Source of the DNA: Scenedesmus sp. ARA3
Lineage: Eukaryota > Chlorophyta > Chlorophyceae > Sphaeropleales > Scenedesmaceae
DNA: 64,000 bases
Assembly (NCBI GenBank): GCA_004335835.1
Contig: RWJK01001567.1
Location: 1-64,000, forward strand
Direction: 5' to 3'
The notes below the pieces were generated by a model that searched no databases, was not told the DNA's origin, and saw nothing but the letters and a program-made list of their open reading frames with translations. This document shows, piece after piece, positions 1 to 12,272 of this stretch (position 1 is the stretch's first letter; each line of letters begins with the position of its first letter). The position numbers and the translations under genes were made by a program.

Positions 1-903
1 CGCACACCACCATCGTTGCCCGCAGCCGGCCCACCCCTCTGTCGCTTGCTGCCCCCGCTGCCAGCACCGCAGCAGCAAACAGCGCAATGGATGACAGCAG
101 CATCCACAGCACGAGGGCCTGTGGCAGCCCCGCCTGCCTCAGGAAGTAGCCGGGGAGCCAGTTGATGCCCAAATGCAGCGCAGCAGCACTCCCTGCAATG
201 CACATGGCACATAGAGCAGTACATTCAAAAGCGCAGATGCACTTGCAACAGCTTCAAATTTTTGAACAGCCAGTTGATGCCCAAATGCAGCGCAGCGGCG
301 ATCCCTGCAATGCACATCGTGACAGATTTAGCACAACAAGCACATGCATGTGTCGAGCAAGGTGTTTGCTGCGTTGCCGGAACCACAACGAACGCAGCAT
401 GTCAACAACTTCACTTGAGCTTCTCAGCAGCGACAGCAGGTTTTTGCGCTGACTGCAAGCAATAAAACCATGCAGGTCATGTACAGCACAGCATCACATA
501 GCAGTAGCTTCTGGCACTCGCATGCTTGGCAGCCGCACTGCGCCACAGCGCAGTATCGTGGGGCAAAACAATGTACGTGCTACCATGCATCACATCACAC
601 CAGAATACATAGCAACAAGACCGGTGGTCCAACAAACGATCCACTCACATGCTTGGTAGCCGCACTGCAGCAGCAGTGCACCCCAGTGGCCCCGCAACAG
701 CTCCACCACTGGCACATAGTGCCTCTCAGCAAGCAGCAGCTTCCGCACCGCCTCCAGATCATCGAGCCGGCTGTTGTTATTTTTTAAATTTGAATTATAA
801 TTTGTAACACCTTCCAGCCGGGTGCTGCAGCTCAAGTCTGAGCATGAAGGGATGGGAGCAAGGCTGCAGCTATAGCGGCTGGGCCTGCTGCTGCTGTTTG
901 CGG

Positions 904-941
<38 letters not shown>

Positions 942-1908
942 TGCTTGCGGCGCTGCTGCTGCTGCTGCTGCAGGCGGCGGTGAAACTCCTGTTCGATCTC
1001 ATCATGGCTGATGGCAAACTCTGTTGACCTGAACGCAGGGAGACAAAACAAGCAGGTGTCAACGCACCAGTACAAAAGTGAGCTCAGGAGGAGGGCAGAC
1101 AGTGCTGAGCAGCATACTGCTGCCACGCGGCATGGCAGGCCGCTGCTGTGGTGGTGGTTATACAGTGCTGATGCCAGATGGTTTCCACAGCAACACAGCA
1201 CACCCACACACAACGGATCAGTTGCTGCAAGCTACTACAAGCTCAAGCAAGTCGGAAGTATGCCGCTGTGCACTCACTCGGGCATGTTGAAGCGCACAAC
1301 GATGGCCGCCACCAGTGTCAGCAATAACAGGTGGACAGGGACAATGCCCGTATTGCGGATAACTGAATGCAACAACAAGCGCGTCTGATAGAGAGAGAGC
1401 AAGCAAACCATCAAGTATGTACACATCAGCCGACTCACTCGGGCATGTTGAAGCGCACGATGATGGCAGCCACCAGTGTCAGTGATGACGCCAGGAACGG
1501 GATGCGCCAGCCCAGCGTCACCAGCGAGGCTGCAGGCAGCAGCAGCAGCAGCGGCAGCAGCGTGATGGCAGCAGAAGCATGTAAGGAACTGTTACACAGC
1601 TCCATTTGTTGCACCTGCAAAGCAGCGACTCTCAGTGCGGAAAGGCCGCAGTTGTCAGCAGCCCCCAACCAGTCACAGCCACGCAAGCAGCACCAGCAGC
1701 TCGTCACCAGCAAGTACTCAACTTGTACCACGTGTGGCAAGCGAGTACTTTGCTAGTCACAGCTACGCACCTGGCGGCATGAACGCGCCCACCGCCGCCA
1801 CCACTGCTGCCCCCAGTGCTACCCCCAGACCTAAGCACATGCAGCCAAGGGAGGACAGCAGGCCCTTTTGATGCTCAGGGGCCACCTCGTACAGGTACAC
1901 CAGCGCCT

Positions 1909-1942
<34 letters not shown>

Positions 1943-3156
1943 TGCTCTTCGCAGCGTGTGCGGGCGCAAGCATGGTGCACTGGCTGCCGCGTCTGCTGCT
2001 ACTGTCACCGCTGCTGAGCTGTTGCAGCACCCTGGCGTGCAGAACACACACCGTGACAATGAGATGCTGCAGCACCCACTCGCTGCTGCTGCAGTCACTG
2101 CTGCAGCAATCTGCAAGCCTTGGCTGCATGCATGTAGACATCAGTTTCTGTGCTGCCACAGAAGATACTTGAGCACTGCCACGCACCGTGCCGAACTCGC
2201 CTCCTGCAGGTCAAGCCACAGCCACAAAATGCAGACAGGAGCAGCAGCAGCGGCAGGCATGTGCAGAGTGTCAGCGCTAGCAGCAGTCGATGTTTGTGTG
2301 AGCAATGCCGAGTGTCATTGCTGGCTTGACATGGACAGATACAGACACAGCTGCTGTCAGGTGCAAGCCAGTTTGAATGACGCGACTCGACAGCCTCAGC
2401 TGGCGCTGCCATGGAAGCATACCAAGCGTATGGTTTTGAAGTATGACCAGCAAAACTGTCAAACAGCATCCACAGTCGGTTGCCACCTCTACAGTTTGCA
2501 CTGCTGCCCCAACCCTACACCCTGCATGCCAACCAACCACCAAAACTTATGCCCAAGCACCCACCCTACAAGCTCCATCAAACGCTCACCCATGGCTATG
2601 CCCTGCACTGCTCGCAGTGCTACCAGCAGCGCTGGTGCAGCAATGCCGATCTCCGTGTATCCCGGCAGGCAGCCTATGAGCACTGTTGGCACACCCATGC
2701 CAAGCACACTCAGCAGCAGCGTGATGCCTCTGCCACGGGTGTCGCCAAAATGACCGAATAGCAGCGCACCCAGCGGCCGGGTCACGAAGCCGACTGCAGG
2801 ATAACGGTGTGCAGCAAGCAGGGTTCAGATATGCGCAATCTGGTGTGGGTTCAGTGAGATATGACGGCAGAACACTGATCAGGGCCCTGTGAGTATCCCC
2901 GAAACGGCCGAATAGCAGCGCACCCAGCGGCCGCGTCACAAAGCCCACTGCAGTGCGGCAGTGTTTGGCAGTGTCGAGGTGGCAGGCATAGATATGGTGC
3001 ATGTTGGTTTGGGGGTGCGGCGGGCAGGAAGACTGCAGAGCAGTGCTCGGCGGGCTGCTGTTGCTGCTCAAACTGCACGAGATCCAAATGCGCGTGTGTG
3101 TCACACCAGGTCCAGCTCCACTTGTGTCACCGGCACATTGCTGCTGCTGCTTCTGC

Positions 3157-3192
<36 letters not shown>

Positions 3193-4087
3193 GCACCTGC
3201 AAAGACGCCCCACACTGCCAGTGCTTGTGCCGCTGCATCCCCAGGAGGGAAGAACACACGAGCCAAGATGTCGCCGCCGCCACCTTCTCGCGTCATCTTT
3301 GTGTAGATCTGGCATGTCATATAACATGTCACGTAACATGTCACTTCACCACATCAAATACCATGTTGCGGCATTCAAGCAAGGGATGGCACGTGGCATA
3401 AGGGTTGCAGAGCATTCAATGCATGGTGCATGCACAGTGTGCATGCATTTGCAACTTGAGTGCAGCAGGCAGTTGCTGTGGTGCACTGAAGGCATAATCA
3501 AAGGCATGCCAGTTGTACTGCAGATGGCATATAATTTGTTCAGCCAGCCGATGCAGGTGTGGCAGCACAGTAAAGATGGTGGCAGCAGCTGCTGCAGGCG
3601 CGTTTGATGTGGCTGCAGGAAGGTGGTGGCTGGGGCGAGCTGTGCTTGCTGAGAAATCACACATCTGCTTCTGATATCCGGGCTGTTACTCACTGTGAAG
3701 TCATACCCTGTTGTGATGTGTTGTCGTCGTGACGGTGCAAGCAGCAGCAGCAGCAGCAGCAGCAGCGGCGGCACATTCACCAGAAGATGCAGCAAGCTCT
3801 TGAATGCAGACGCAACAATGCCTGTCCTTGCGCTGCTGATGTTGTGTGTCATCTCTGCAGCATGAGCATTTGAAAGCCCCAGCATAGGAGCTGCAAAAAA
3901 GACCAGCTGCTGCCTGCCGCTGCTGCCTTGCAATGCTGCTGCTGCTGCTGCTGCTGGCTGTGTGGCACGTCCAACAACTGTAGCAGCAAGCTCTTGCTGA
4001 TACCAGCACCACTGCTGAAGCATGCGCTATGCAACCTCTGTGCAGTGGCGCTGCACCAGGCAACAGCACTACAGTCAGCACAACAAG

Positions 4088-4131
<44 letters not shown>

Positions 4132-4396
4132 CACCTCACTCACATTCCAAGATGGTTCCCAGCCCAATCGCCAGCAGCACAGACAGCTTCAAGCCGGCTG
4201 GTCGTGCTGCTGCTGCTGCTGCTGCTGCTGCTTCGCCTGCGGTTGTAGCAGTAGAGCATTGTGCAGGGCGCATGCTGCAGAACCCAACTGTGCTGCTGGC
4301 CGTTGTGCGGCTGGCAGTGCTGCTGCCGTTTGCTAATGGCACCTCTATGCTGATGCCGCTGCTTCGTGAGGCTGGGCCGGCAGAATGCGGCACCAT
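1..4396 (-). CDS. MHS-family MFS transporter (C-terminus beyond window)
   Basis: Membrane symporter of the metabolite:H+ symporter branch of the major facilitator superfamily (relatives ProP, KgtP, ShiA); the substrate cannot be told. Exons on the minus strand: 4144-4396, 3694-3707, 3197-3308, 2590-2793, 2187-2203, 1771-1906, 1439-1529, 649-1028, 192 to the edge. All junctions are in phase, giving 466 codons so far. A Ser/Ala-rich N-terminal extension of about 65 residues, possibly a targeting peptide, precedes TM1 (VLLAIGLGTILEWYDF, W85-F88). Then come the MHS signature TRPLGALLFGHFGDTRGR, the GGGEFGT motif near residue 195, and ALVYLYEVAPEHQKG. Residues about 276-402 form a Gln-rich central loop, followed by TM7 (LHLGINWLPGYF). 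Two signature motifs sit on microexons. Start chosen as the only ATG upstream of TM1 in frame. Domain identity is firm; the exon model is inferred by hand. Confidence 0.88.
268..317 (-). repeat. Acceptor-side echo of MFS exon at 1-192
   Basis: About 50 bp nearly identical to 156-205, including the exon start and the CTGCAATGCAC acceptor region. It lies upstream (in gene sense) of the true exon. Confidence 0.85.
515..545 (-). repeat. Donor-side echo of MFS exon at 649-1028
   Basis: Copies the exon end and donor region at 642-672 (CACTCGCATGCTTGGCAGCC versus CACTCACATGCTTGGTAGCC on the plus strand). The donor dinucleotide region is mutated. Confidence 0.7.
1271..1322 (-). repeat. Donor-side echo of MFS exon at 1439-1529
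   Basis: Repeats the exon's last about 45 bp (..AIIVRFNMPE) with its GTGAGT donor, downstream of the true exon in gene sense. Confidence 0.85.
2187..2203 (-). other. 17-nt microexon encoding the GGGEFGT motif
   Basis: Sense GAGGCGAGTTCGGCACG lies between acceptor CTGCAG and donor GTGCGT. It restores the frame between the exon ending AVQGIAMG and the exon starting ALVYLYE, and supplies the G-G-E-F motif expected there in the family. Without it the flanking exons are out of phase. Confidence 0.8.
2894..2953 (-). repeat. Acceptor-side echo of MFS exon at 2590-2793
   Basis: Encodes GFVTRPLGALLFGRFGDT again behind a CTGCAG acceptor, upstream of the true copy, then runs into unrelated sequence. 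Confidence 0.9.
3694..3707 (-). other. 14-nt microexon encoding WYDFT
   Basis: Sense GGTATGACTTCACA lies between an acceptor (ACAACAG) and a strong donor (GTGAGT). With the T left over from exon 1 it encodes W-Y-D-F-T, the conserved end of TM1 in MHS transporters (usually EWYDF). Skipping it would break the frame (14 nt). Confidence 0.8.
4091..4129. repeat. (CAG)13 triplet tract
   Basis: Pure CAG array on the plus strand (CTG in the sense of the MFS gene) just downstream of the donor of MFS exon 1. Confidence 0.95.
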
Positions 4397-6584
4397 CGGC
4401 TGCTGCTACTCTGCTGCTGTTTGCAGTTGAGTGCAGCTAACCGTTAGGTGCGGAAATCCCACTGCATAGTCCTTGCTGTTGCGCAGCAGAAGCTGCAGCA
4501 GAACCAGAAGCAACAGCAGCACCACCACCAGTGGACAGAAGCACAGAGTCAAGAGCAGAAGGACAGATGTGGGCGATATGAGTTTGAGAGCAGGTTATTA
4601 TGTTCGAGAGCAGCAGCACGCTCCCACGTGAAGCATTCAGAGAGCAGGGATTATGAGGCCAAGGTACTGCCAGTGTTTCACTGTGTTCCGTTCAAGTCAC
4701 CAGGGAGCGTCGAGGCTGGCACAAGACATTGAAACAAAGCCAACATCATTTTGTAGTAGCCACACACCACCCACCTGCAAACTTGGAGTTGTGATTCTCG
4801 AGAAATCGCTATGCCGACGCTGTGCCACGCTGAACGCAAACAAAAAATCTGATATACACGCTTCAATGCTCTAATTCCTCCTCAAAAATGCAGTCCGCTG
4901 TAACTGATCAAGCTCAGCTAGGTACGAGGTTGGTTGTAGACTTGGGTTTGCGTCGCACTGCCTCGGCTGCGAGCAAAAACTCCTATCTGTGTCTACAACA
5001 GGAGATTCTGGGGAGCTTCGTGGTCCTTGCTGGTAGCATGGGCGGGAATGGGCAGTACCCGGCACTACTGTCCACTGCCAGCTGCTAGTCATGATTCACG
5101 TGCACCGTGCAGTCTGATGGCGCCACAAGCAGATTGTACTCTGCGAATGATGTTCAGCAGGTGAACATATTTGACTGAGAAATGCCGCTGGACCAGCTCA
5201 AAGTTTGCATTCAGCTCAGCATGGTTACAGTCATTCAACAGCACGCCCGTTGCTAACGCAACAATCATGCAGCTGCGCAGCGCAAATGCTGCCCGTGACA
5301 TACATGATGCACCAGCCAGTACCAGCCAGGAACACGCTAGCTCGTATCGCACGTGCATGGTGCTAGCCAAGCTATCTACAAACATAGTCAAGAGGTCAGG
5401 CCATCAATGGTGCACCAATGAAGCACGTGCTTCAGACAGAGCCAAAGCACATGCTGATACCACCCAGTGCAACACGACTGCAAAGCGGAGAACTGACAAC
5501 CCCAAACTGGACAATGCTCTGCCCAGCACGCATATGAGCTGCTGCTGGGGAGCACATGCAGACAAGTACATTTTTTAGTAGCAGCAGGTGCAGCACCCAC
5601 ATGCATTTGGTGCGGTGCTTTTCATTCATCGCGGCCGGCTCCCACCAGATGAATTTTGTGCCAAAGCCGCCTGTATGTAGCATGCCGAACACCCGCACAC
5701 AATAGCATTAGTATGAGTGCAACCACAGCTGCCCATTCATCCAACACACATGCACAACACAGCTGCAGCCAATACTGGCATGATGACACATCCTGGGACA
5801 CGGCCTGCCTCAACAAGCATGCAACATTCACGCTGCAGCAACACTACTCAACACAGACACACGCTGCTGCATAGCCAGCTGCTTTCAGCTGTGGGCGGGC
5901 TGAACAAATATGGTTGTGTGTGGGATGCTGCTGAGCAGCACCAGCTGCGGCGTGTTGACCAATGGCGTTTGCAGATTCCCACATCCAACTGATCCCAGTT
6001 CTACTGATCACTGCCAATCGCAAGCCGACTGAATGCAAGGCAACTGTCCAGCCCCATTGATCACAGGCCACCTGGCCAAATTCAAACAACTGATCGCAGT
6101 CCACCGGATCACATTCCCCATCGCAATGCAAGCCACCACACTGGAACACCATTGAAAACACTTTTTGCATCGGGTTTTCGCGAAGCACACAGCTACTGGT
6201 GGTGTGAGTACTGACAACAGCAGCAGGCAGATGCTAATGTACCCTACTAATCACAGTTCAACTAGCCAGATCCCAACTGACGACTATCCTTCACAACCTG
6301 ATGATCACAACCCAATCCAGATGATCACAATCTACCATCAGCAGCATACGACACACACGAACGACGCACTGCAGCGGTGCCAGCGCCAGCCCCAGATACC
6401 TCATTAAACCAGCAGCTCATGTGCTGCCAAGCTGTCATGCTGTTCAGTGTTGGGCAACAAAGAGGCAGCAGACCATGCACGCCTGATGATAACCTTGCGT
6501 TCTCAACCAATTGCAACTGCCAAAGCAACACAGTCAACCTCTGCCGAGCGGACAGCTCCTGAGCCTGCTGCACAACCGTAATGA

Positions 6585-6805
6585 TATAGTCATGATGATA
6601 GGTTTCCAAACCTGCCAACACTACCCTGACTAGTGAAAATACAACCAGTGTCTGCTGCAGGTGCTGCCGCGGGTGCTGCAGGTGCAGGTGTGTGCAGACA
6701 GCACGAGTCTGCTACACAGCAGCCATGATGATAGGTTCACAGACCTTCCAACACTACCATGAGTGTGAGAATACAACCAGTGCTTGATGCAGGTGCTGCT
6801 GGAAG
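6585..6805. repeat. Degenerate direct repeat pair
   Basis: Two copies of about 85 bp (6585-6670 and 6721-6805) share CATGATGATAGGTT, CCAACACTACC, AATACAACCAGTG and GCAGGTGCTGC in the same order. Function unknown. Confidence 0.75.
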
Positions 6806-7380
6806 GAACAACAGCCCCAAGAGCTACTGCAGGTGCAGCGGCTGCAGGCCAGACGCAACACAACAAGCACGCATGAGCCACCCGATCGGCCTGCACTACT
6901 AATCAGCCGCCCCACCCACACAAACACGGCCGCTATCTGACCAGCCCGTGAGATTCCCACCCCCTGACAACAACATCAACCCTCCTCCTTTCGTGTGTTT
7001 GCTGGGCAAATGGCGGGGCAAACAAAGCAATCCAGCCGCCCTGCCCACACGAACAGCACCACAGGAATCCCATGCAGCCACATCAAGAGCCAGCTGCCTT
7101 TCACATTCACAATGAATCACATTGTGTCCATGCTGCTGCCCCAACAGGGCTGGATACTGTCTCAAGCTGACACAGCGCACATTGCGCCGGAATGCTTTAT
7201 GACAGTGTTACTAACGGCCCTGGGTAACACGGCCCTGCGGCGGGCTTGCAGCCAAGCAGCAGCACAGTTTGCGCGAGCCCTGCCTCAAGCCGGCATTGTG
7301 TTGAAGCACACATTCCAGCAGCAGCATTTATAGTAGTAGTGCCTACAAGCGGCCAGTACAGGGCGCCTACTGGCCGACGC

Positions 7381-7560
7381 ACGATCTGGCAGGTGATAGT
7401 CACCGTCACAACAGCCACCTAGCGGCAGTGCAGGGTGGCTGCCAACCGACTGAGGACCTGGCTGGTGATAACACACAGCACAACAGCTATGCGATGCGAG
7501 GGATGTGCCTATCAGCTGGCTGATGATCTGGCAGGTGACAATCAACAGCACAACAGCCAC
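7381..7560. repeat. Three-unit tandem repeat, about 70 bp spacing
   Basis: Units at 7381, 7455 and 7524 share GATCTGGCAGGTGA followed by CACAACAGCCAC. It resembles the exon echoes but no exon for it was found. Confidence 0.7.
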
Positions 7561-8490
7561 GGGATGTGTGAACTGCACACTGAGCACAGGAAAAGGACCA
7601 TGCCACGCACGGCGCATAAGAGGACCTCTCATGACAAGGCTGGCCAGAAGTGTGCATACACCTGCAAGGCCATCTGCCCCAGAATAATTACTGGTATGCA
7701 GGGCTACGGCAACACAGCAATGTCATCGCCTTTTTGCAGTGAACGCACAGGATGTATGTGCAGTGCTGCACAGAGCGTGCGCCTTGCTTATATGTGCAGT
7801 GCACCGTACACGCAAGCCATGTGCCTGACACAGCAGTGCAGCTCAAGCACCCAGTTGCTGTGAGCAGGTCAGAGCAACTGCAACAATCAACTACCTGCTG
7901 TGAAGTTGGGAGTTGACCACCAGGCAACAAGGCACTAGTGCTCAAACACCATGTAAATAATGTAATATAGGTTTAAAGTAACGGGGAAATGACATAGACT
8001 GCAGCCTTACACAGCTCAAGCCATTGTCTGCACATCAGCATGCTGCCTGAATGCGGTGTCAGGCGCACTAAGCAAATCCAGCACATCCAGTGCTGCTGAA
8101 ACCCTGTAGCGCCATGAAACCTCTCAGCACCTGCAGCCACACTGTGCTTGCAGCTGCCTGCTGCGATGCACAACTGCAGTGCAATTGCTGCCCCTGCAAG
8201 TGCTGACTGGGCCGGCTTGCTGTAGGTTGCCTGCAGCACAACCAGGCGCCTGCTGTGTATCACAACACATATCAGCAGAGCAACTTCCCATCCAACGCTA
8301 GAAACGCAAGCTCAGCCTTGTACTCACACTCAGCAACGTGTTTGCCCACCCTTGAACCTAGTGCAACAAGCCAAACACCACACTTCAGCACACAAACCAT
8401 GAACAGCACCACCAACACAGCTCGATGCGAACATAACCAGAAGACAGGCCTACGCTCACACACACGCTGGGCAACACTTGAATGAAACAA

Positions 8491-8923
8491 TCACAGGCAC
8501 TGCAGCTGCTCCCCATACTTTTCCAGAATTGCTGCTCGCTGGCGCTCCAGCTGCTGCTGCCGCGCACACAGCGCAGCATTATGCCGCTTCATGATGCTGT
8601 CCTGCTGCTGCTGCTGCTGCCGCACCTGCTGCTGCTGCTGCTGCTGGGGCGCCTGTTCCTGCTCCTGCTGCTGCCGCCGGTGCTTCTGTTTCTGCTGCTG
8701 GTTGCGCTGCTGACAGTGCTTGTTGCAATGCTTCTGCTTCCTTTGGGGCGCGGCAGCAGCAGCAGCTGCCTCCTGCAGCGCTTGGCTGGTGCTTTTGTCA
8801 ATGAAGTCTTTGCAGACCTGCCCAAAAACTGCAGCAGCAGCAGCAGCAAGGCCACACACATGAGCAGCATTGATAACGCAAGCTGCACACCAACATAATT
8901 CTTTGCAGACCTGCCCTAGAACT

Positions 8924-8968
<45 letters not shown>

Positions 8969-9729
8969 GCAAGGCCACGCACATGAGCAGCAGTGGGCAT
9001 GCAGCTTGCAGAACATCTTCACAGACGGTTGCATACACAGACATGCAGCCAAAGACTGAACAGCTGCTGGCCTGCACGGGTGAGAGCATAATGAGCAGGC
9101 ATAGCACGAGGTGCAAGAGCCCACAGCCCCCAACCACTCAACACGAGAGCAGCAGCAGCAGCAGCAGCAGCATCTCACCTGCGCCTGCTTGCGGCAGGAA
9201 GGGGTACGAGGCCACAATCATCCTGGCCAGCTGCAGCGGACTCAGCGTATTCAGCATGCATTGCGCCAGCATCTGAGTAGTAGTGGTCAGGCCCCACAGC
9301 GTGCCATTCAAAGGTGACACAATACCCTCTGTAACTGCACTACCCCTTGCGCTGCCGCTGCCGCTGTCGCTGCTGCTGCTGCTGCCAGCGCTGCTGCCGC
9401 CAATGCACAGTGCTGCCAGCTTGCGTGCTGTGTCGTCCGTCAGATCGCCGCACAGCCGCCGCTGCCGCTGCGCAAGGGTTTGCCGCTGCAGCACAAACTG
9501 CTGCAGCACGACTGCTAGCTGCTGCCGCTGCTGCTGTGTAACCGCCAATTGATCTGCCACCTGTTGCCAATGACTCGCTGGCACTGCGTCAGTCAGCTGC
9601 TCTCCAGTAGCTAAGTTAACTAAGCCAGCAATGCGGTATGTTGCTGCGCGGTTCAAGATCTGCTCTAGCGCGTTGCATGTGAAGAAGTGGTCAACCAATG
9701 CAGACAGCTCTTGCTCTGCTGCACTGAGC

Positions 9730-9769
<40 letters not shown>

Positions 9770-9832
9770 CTGCTGGTGCAGCCAGGTCCTGGGTTGTGTT
9801 GCTGCTGCTGCTGGCTGGAGGTGCAATCTCGG

Positions 9833-9864
<32 letters not shown>

Positions 9865-11164
9865 GGTTCCTGCATGCTGGTTTTGCCACTGTTGCTGCCA
9901 GGTTGTGCCTCTCCTGTTGCTGCTGCTACTGCCACACCCATGCCAGCACCCTTCTCCCGCCGCATCTGCTGCTCCTGTTCACTGCCGCATGCAGTGTTGC
10001 TGCTGCCTCCTGCGACATCTCCTGATGCTGCTGCTGCTGCTGCAGCATCCGCGCCGTCTTCCCGCCGCATGAGCTCCATGAGTAGGCTCAGCCTGGCTGC
10101 TGTGGCGGCACCAAAGCAGCACCAATCCTGCAGCAACAGCAGCAGCAGCATGGGAAGGCTTCCTTGCAGGGCTCACCTAGTTTCAGCGTCCACCGCGGCG
10201 ACCTGCTGACCTGAGTGTGACACTTGCGCTCGATGCATGTGATGCTGAGGTGCGTGGCTGCCTGTGCTGTGGTGGCACGCCCTGTGCCGCATGCATGTGT
10301 TGCGGTATGTGCTGAGGCGAGCTGGTAATGGACAGCTGCAGCAGTGGCTAAGTTGATGTTTCCATGTGTCAAGGTGTGTGCTGAGACGAGTCAGAGGTGT
10401 AAGCTGCTGCAGGGGTCGCAATCAGTGGTTGGCACCGCTGCCTGAACTCACGCACATTGTGCAAGTTACTCACGGGCAACTACGGCAGTTTGGGGTGCCT
10501 ATGACGGGCTCATCGGGCAGAGGGAGATAACACGCACCTCAGCAGTCATCTGCAGCACTTGATGCCACTGCTGCTCTGTTGTTGCCGCCAGCAGGCTGCA
10601 GCAGTAGTTGTGCTGAGGCTGCTGCCGCTGCTGCTGCTGCGTATGTGCGGCGTTGTTGCTGGCGCCTTCAGCATACAAAGGTTCATTCGCTGCTGCTGCT
10701 GCTGCTGCTGCTTCTGGGAGCGTGCTGCTGCTGGTGCTGTCATGCAGCCCATCAGCACCGGCCAGCCTAAATGCCACCAGCCGTTGCAGCTCCAGCTGCA
10801 AGCTTTCCTGCTGCTGGATGATCCAGGCAAGCACCTGCATGCCAGCCAGTTGAGCATGCAAGTGGCTGTAATAACTTTCTAGCTGCAGTGCTCTACAGAC
10901 AGCTGCTGCAGCTGACTCCAAAGATCTCTGACCATCGACGTGCTTTGTGCTGCCGGTGCGTGATACAGTCGTGCAACCAGATTGTGATGGCAAAAGGTAG
11001 ACACTGACTCAGACAGCAGCAGCATCTCGCACCTCGGCATTGGCTTTGATGGCCTCTTGCTGTTCTCCTGCTTCTACGAGCTGTTGCTGCACAGCTGCGG
11101 CGTGCAGCTCCAGTTGCTTCCTCTTTTGAACATAGTGGTGCTCGCATTTCTTCAGAGGTGGCAT
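8491..11164 (-). CDS. bZIP-like algal regulatory protein, basic region not evident
   Basis: Exons 11033-11164, 10538-10927, 9179-10127 and 8491-8828 join in phase to a 602-residue protein. The N-terminus MPPLKKCEHHYVQKRKQLEL leads into a short amphipathic helix with heptad-like Leu/Val spacing (residues 1-44). Later segments are Gln/Ala-rich. Residues about 250-360 (ASHWQQVADQLAVTQQQRQQ, then LSPLQLARMIVASYPFLPQ) resemble the conserved C-terminal region that follows the zipper in a family of chlorophyte bZIP proteins. That recollection is from family knowledge, not a search. No clear N-x7-R basic region is visible, so DNA binding is unproven. The C-terminus is a long Gln/Lys coiled-coil-like tail ending QQLERQRAAILEKYGEQLQCL, with Q-rich low complexity before it. 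The gene model is firmer than the function. Confidence 0.55.
8897..8936 (-). repeat. Acceptor-side echo of the last exon of the bZIP-like gene
   Basis: Copies the acceptor and the first about 20 bp of exon 8491-8828 (plus strand TTCTTTGCAGACCTGCCC). Like the true acceptor it is preceded in sense by a CTG tract. Confidence 0.8.
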
Positions 11165-11888
11165 GCTGGCTTGCTAGGCGGTCTGCGAAGGCTGTCTTGC
11201 CGAATCTAAATCTGTTCTACATGCGCGCAGTTTTCATGAGCTAGGGGCCCCTGCTGTCAGCGAGCACGGTAAGACGCGAAACGGGTTTGACTCAACTTCA
11301 GCAGCAACCACACACGTAGTCAACCCCTCATCGCACCAGGCATGGCTTTGTCAACGGCAGCTGAAACGACCAGATGACAGTCGTAAGGCAGTACGCCAGC
11401 CAGCTGGCGTCCAGAGCATCAGGAGCGCCTGAATGGCTTCATTTTGTACTTTCCATACAGCAGTGTGTCGCTGCACGGTGTGCAAGCGCATCTTTAAGGC
11501 ACAGCACTTCAGAAATAAACACAAGACCCTTGATGCATAACTAACTTGCACAGCATGCCAATCGTTTTTATTGTGCACTTACAGACGTTCCAAAGAGCTT
11601 ACTTCTTTGATCTGCTAAACATGTTCCTGCTAAGTCACAGTTCGTGACTGCATCTTGCAAAGTTCAGGCGTGCCCAGCTGCAGATCTGCAAACACCTGTC
11701 TACAGCTGCTGACACCAACAACTCCGCATTGGAGCGATCAAAAAGAGATGATGGAAATTAGTGGCCCTGACAATGTTTGGGTTCAGTTCAGTGTGGTGCA
11801 GCATTCTGGTGTTCACTTCATCACTCTGCAGCTGTTTGAAATGTGACAATCGCTGACCCCAGACGCATGTCATGCTAGAGCGCGCAGG
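11165..11888. promoter_or_regulatory. Intergenic, shared by two divergent genes
   Basis: Together with the repeat element to its right this 1.3-kb stretch separates the start of the bZIP-like gene (minus) from the NYN gene (plus). No core promoter motif could be assigned and no gene is seen. Confidence 0.4.
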
Positions 11889-12267
11889 CAGGGGTGTGCC
11901 GTTACAGATATCACTTTTAGTTGTTTCAGTAATTTCACTGAAATTTCATTTCAAATTTCAATCAATCTCGTTGCAGTGGGTGCAGTGGGGCTTGCCCTGA
12001 ACCATCTTGATCCAGTCGCGAGCAAAGCTGGGGGCTGCACCCTTTTGCTTCTTGTTAGACGTTTCATCATCGTTGCCGAGTGCGTGCCGTGAACGCGCGA
12101 GTCCGACTCGGGCAGAGCTTGCAGTTTGAACTTGCCCGCCCGCTGGTTGTTGCTGCTGCTCAGCCATCTTTCACGATTACACGTTCCGCGTTTCACTTTT
12201 CATTTCATTTCAGATTTCATGAAATTTCTTTCACGAGGAGCCAAAAACCTGAAATGGAACACCCCTG
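11889..12267. mobile_element. Short decayed hAT-like element
   Basis: Imperfect terminal inverted repeats: CAGGGGTGTGCC at the left (11889-11900) and its complement GGAACACCCCTG at the right (12256-12267), 11 of 12 matching. CAGGGGTG-type termini are typical of hAT transposons. AT-rich subterminal GAAATTTC motifs lie at 11931-11960 and 12195-12230. An internal minus-strand frame (11958-12167) may be a BED-finger remnant. No clean 8-bp target duplication is visible, so the boundaries are tentative. Confidence 0.55.
11958..12167 (-). pseudogene. Possible hAT transposase N-terminal fragment
   Basis: A 69-residue frame starts MAEQQQQPAGG and ends DWIKMVQGKPHCTHCNEID. The W-x10-C-x2-C spacing recalls the start of a BED zinc finger, but the frame stops before the His/Cys half. 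Its location inside hAT-like inverted repeats supports a truncated transposase; on its own the match is weak. Confidence 0.35.
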
Positions 12268-12272
12268 CTGTG

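Larger units (their letters stand above)
4397..8490. other. 4-kb intergenic region, no supported gene
   Basis: It separates the transporter start from the 3' end of the next minus-strand gene. No open frame gives recognisable protein and no linked exon series could be built. It holds degenerate local repeats (for example 6585-6670 with 6721-6805, and three units at 7381-7420, 7455-7495 and 7524-7560). The 3' UTR of the bZIP-like gene and the transporter promoter must lie here. Confidence 0.6.

Noticed and set aside
4029..4430. Plus-strand hydrophobic frame opposite MFS exon 1
   Set aside because: The minus strand here encodes the first membrane segment of the transporter with an in-phase donor, so the plus frame is a shadow.
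9138..10209. Long Ala-, Leu- or Cys-rich frames opposite poly-Gln exons
   Set aside because: They are reflections of CAG/CTG repeats in other frames or on the other strand, with no domain content.
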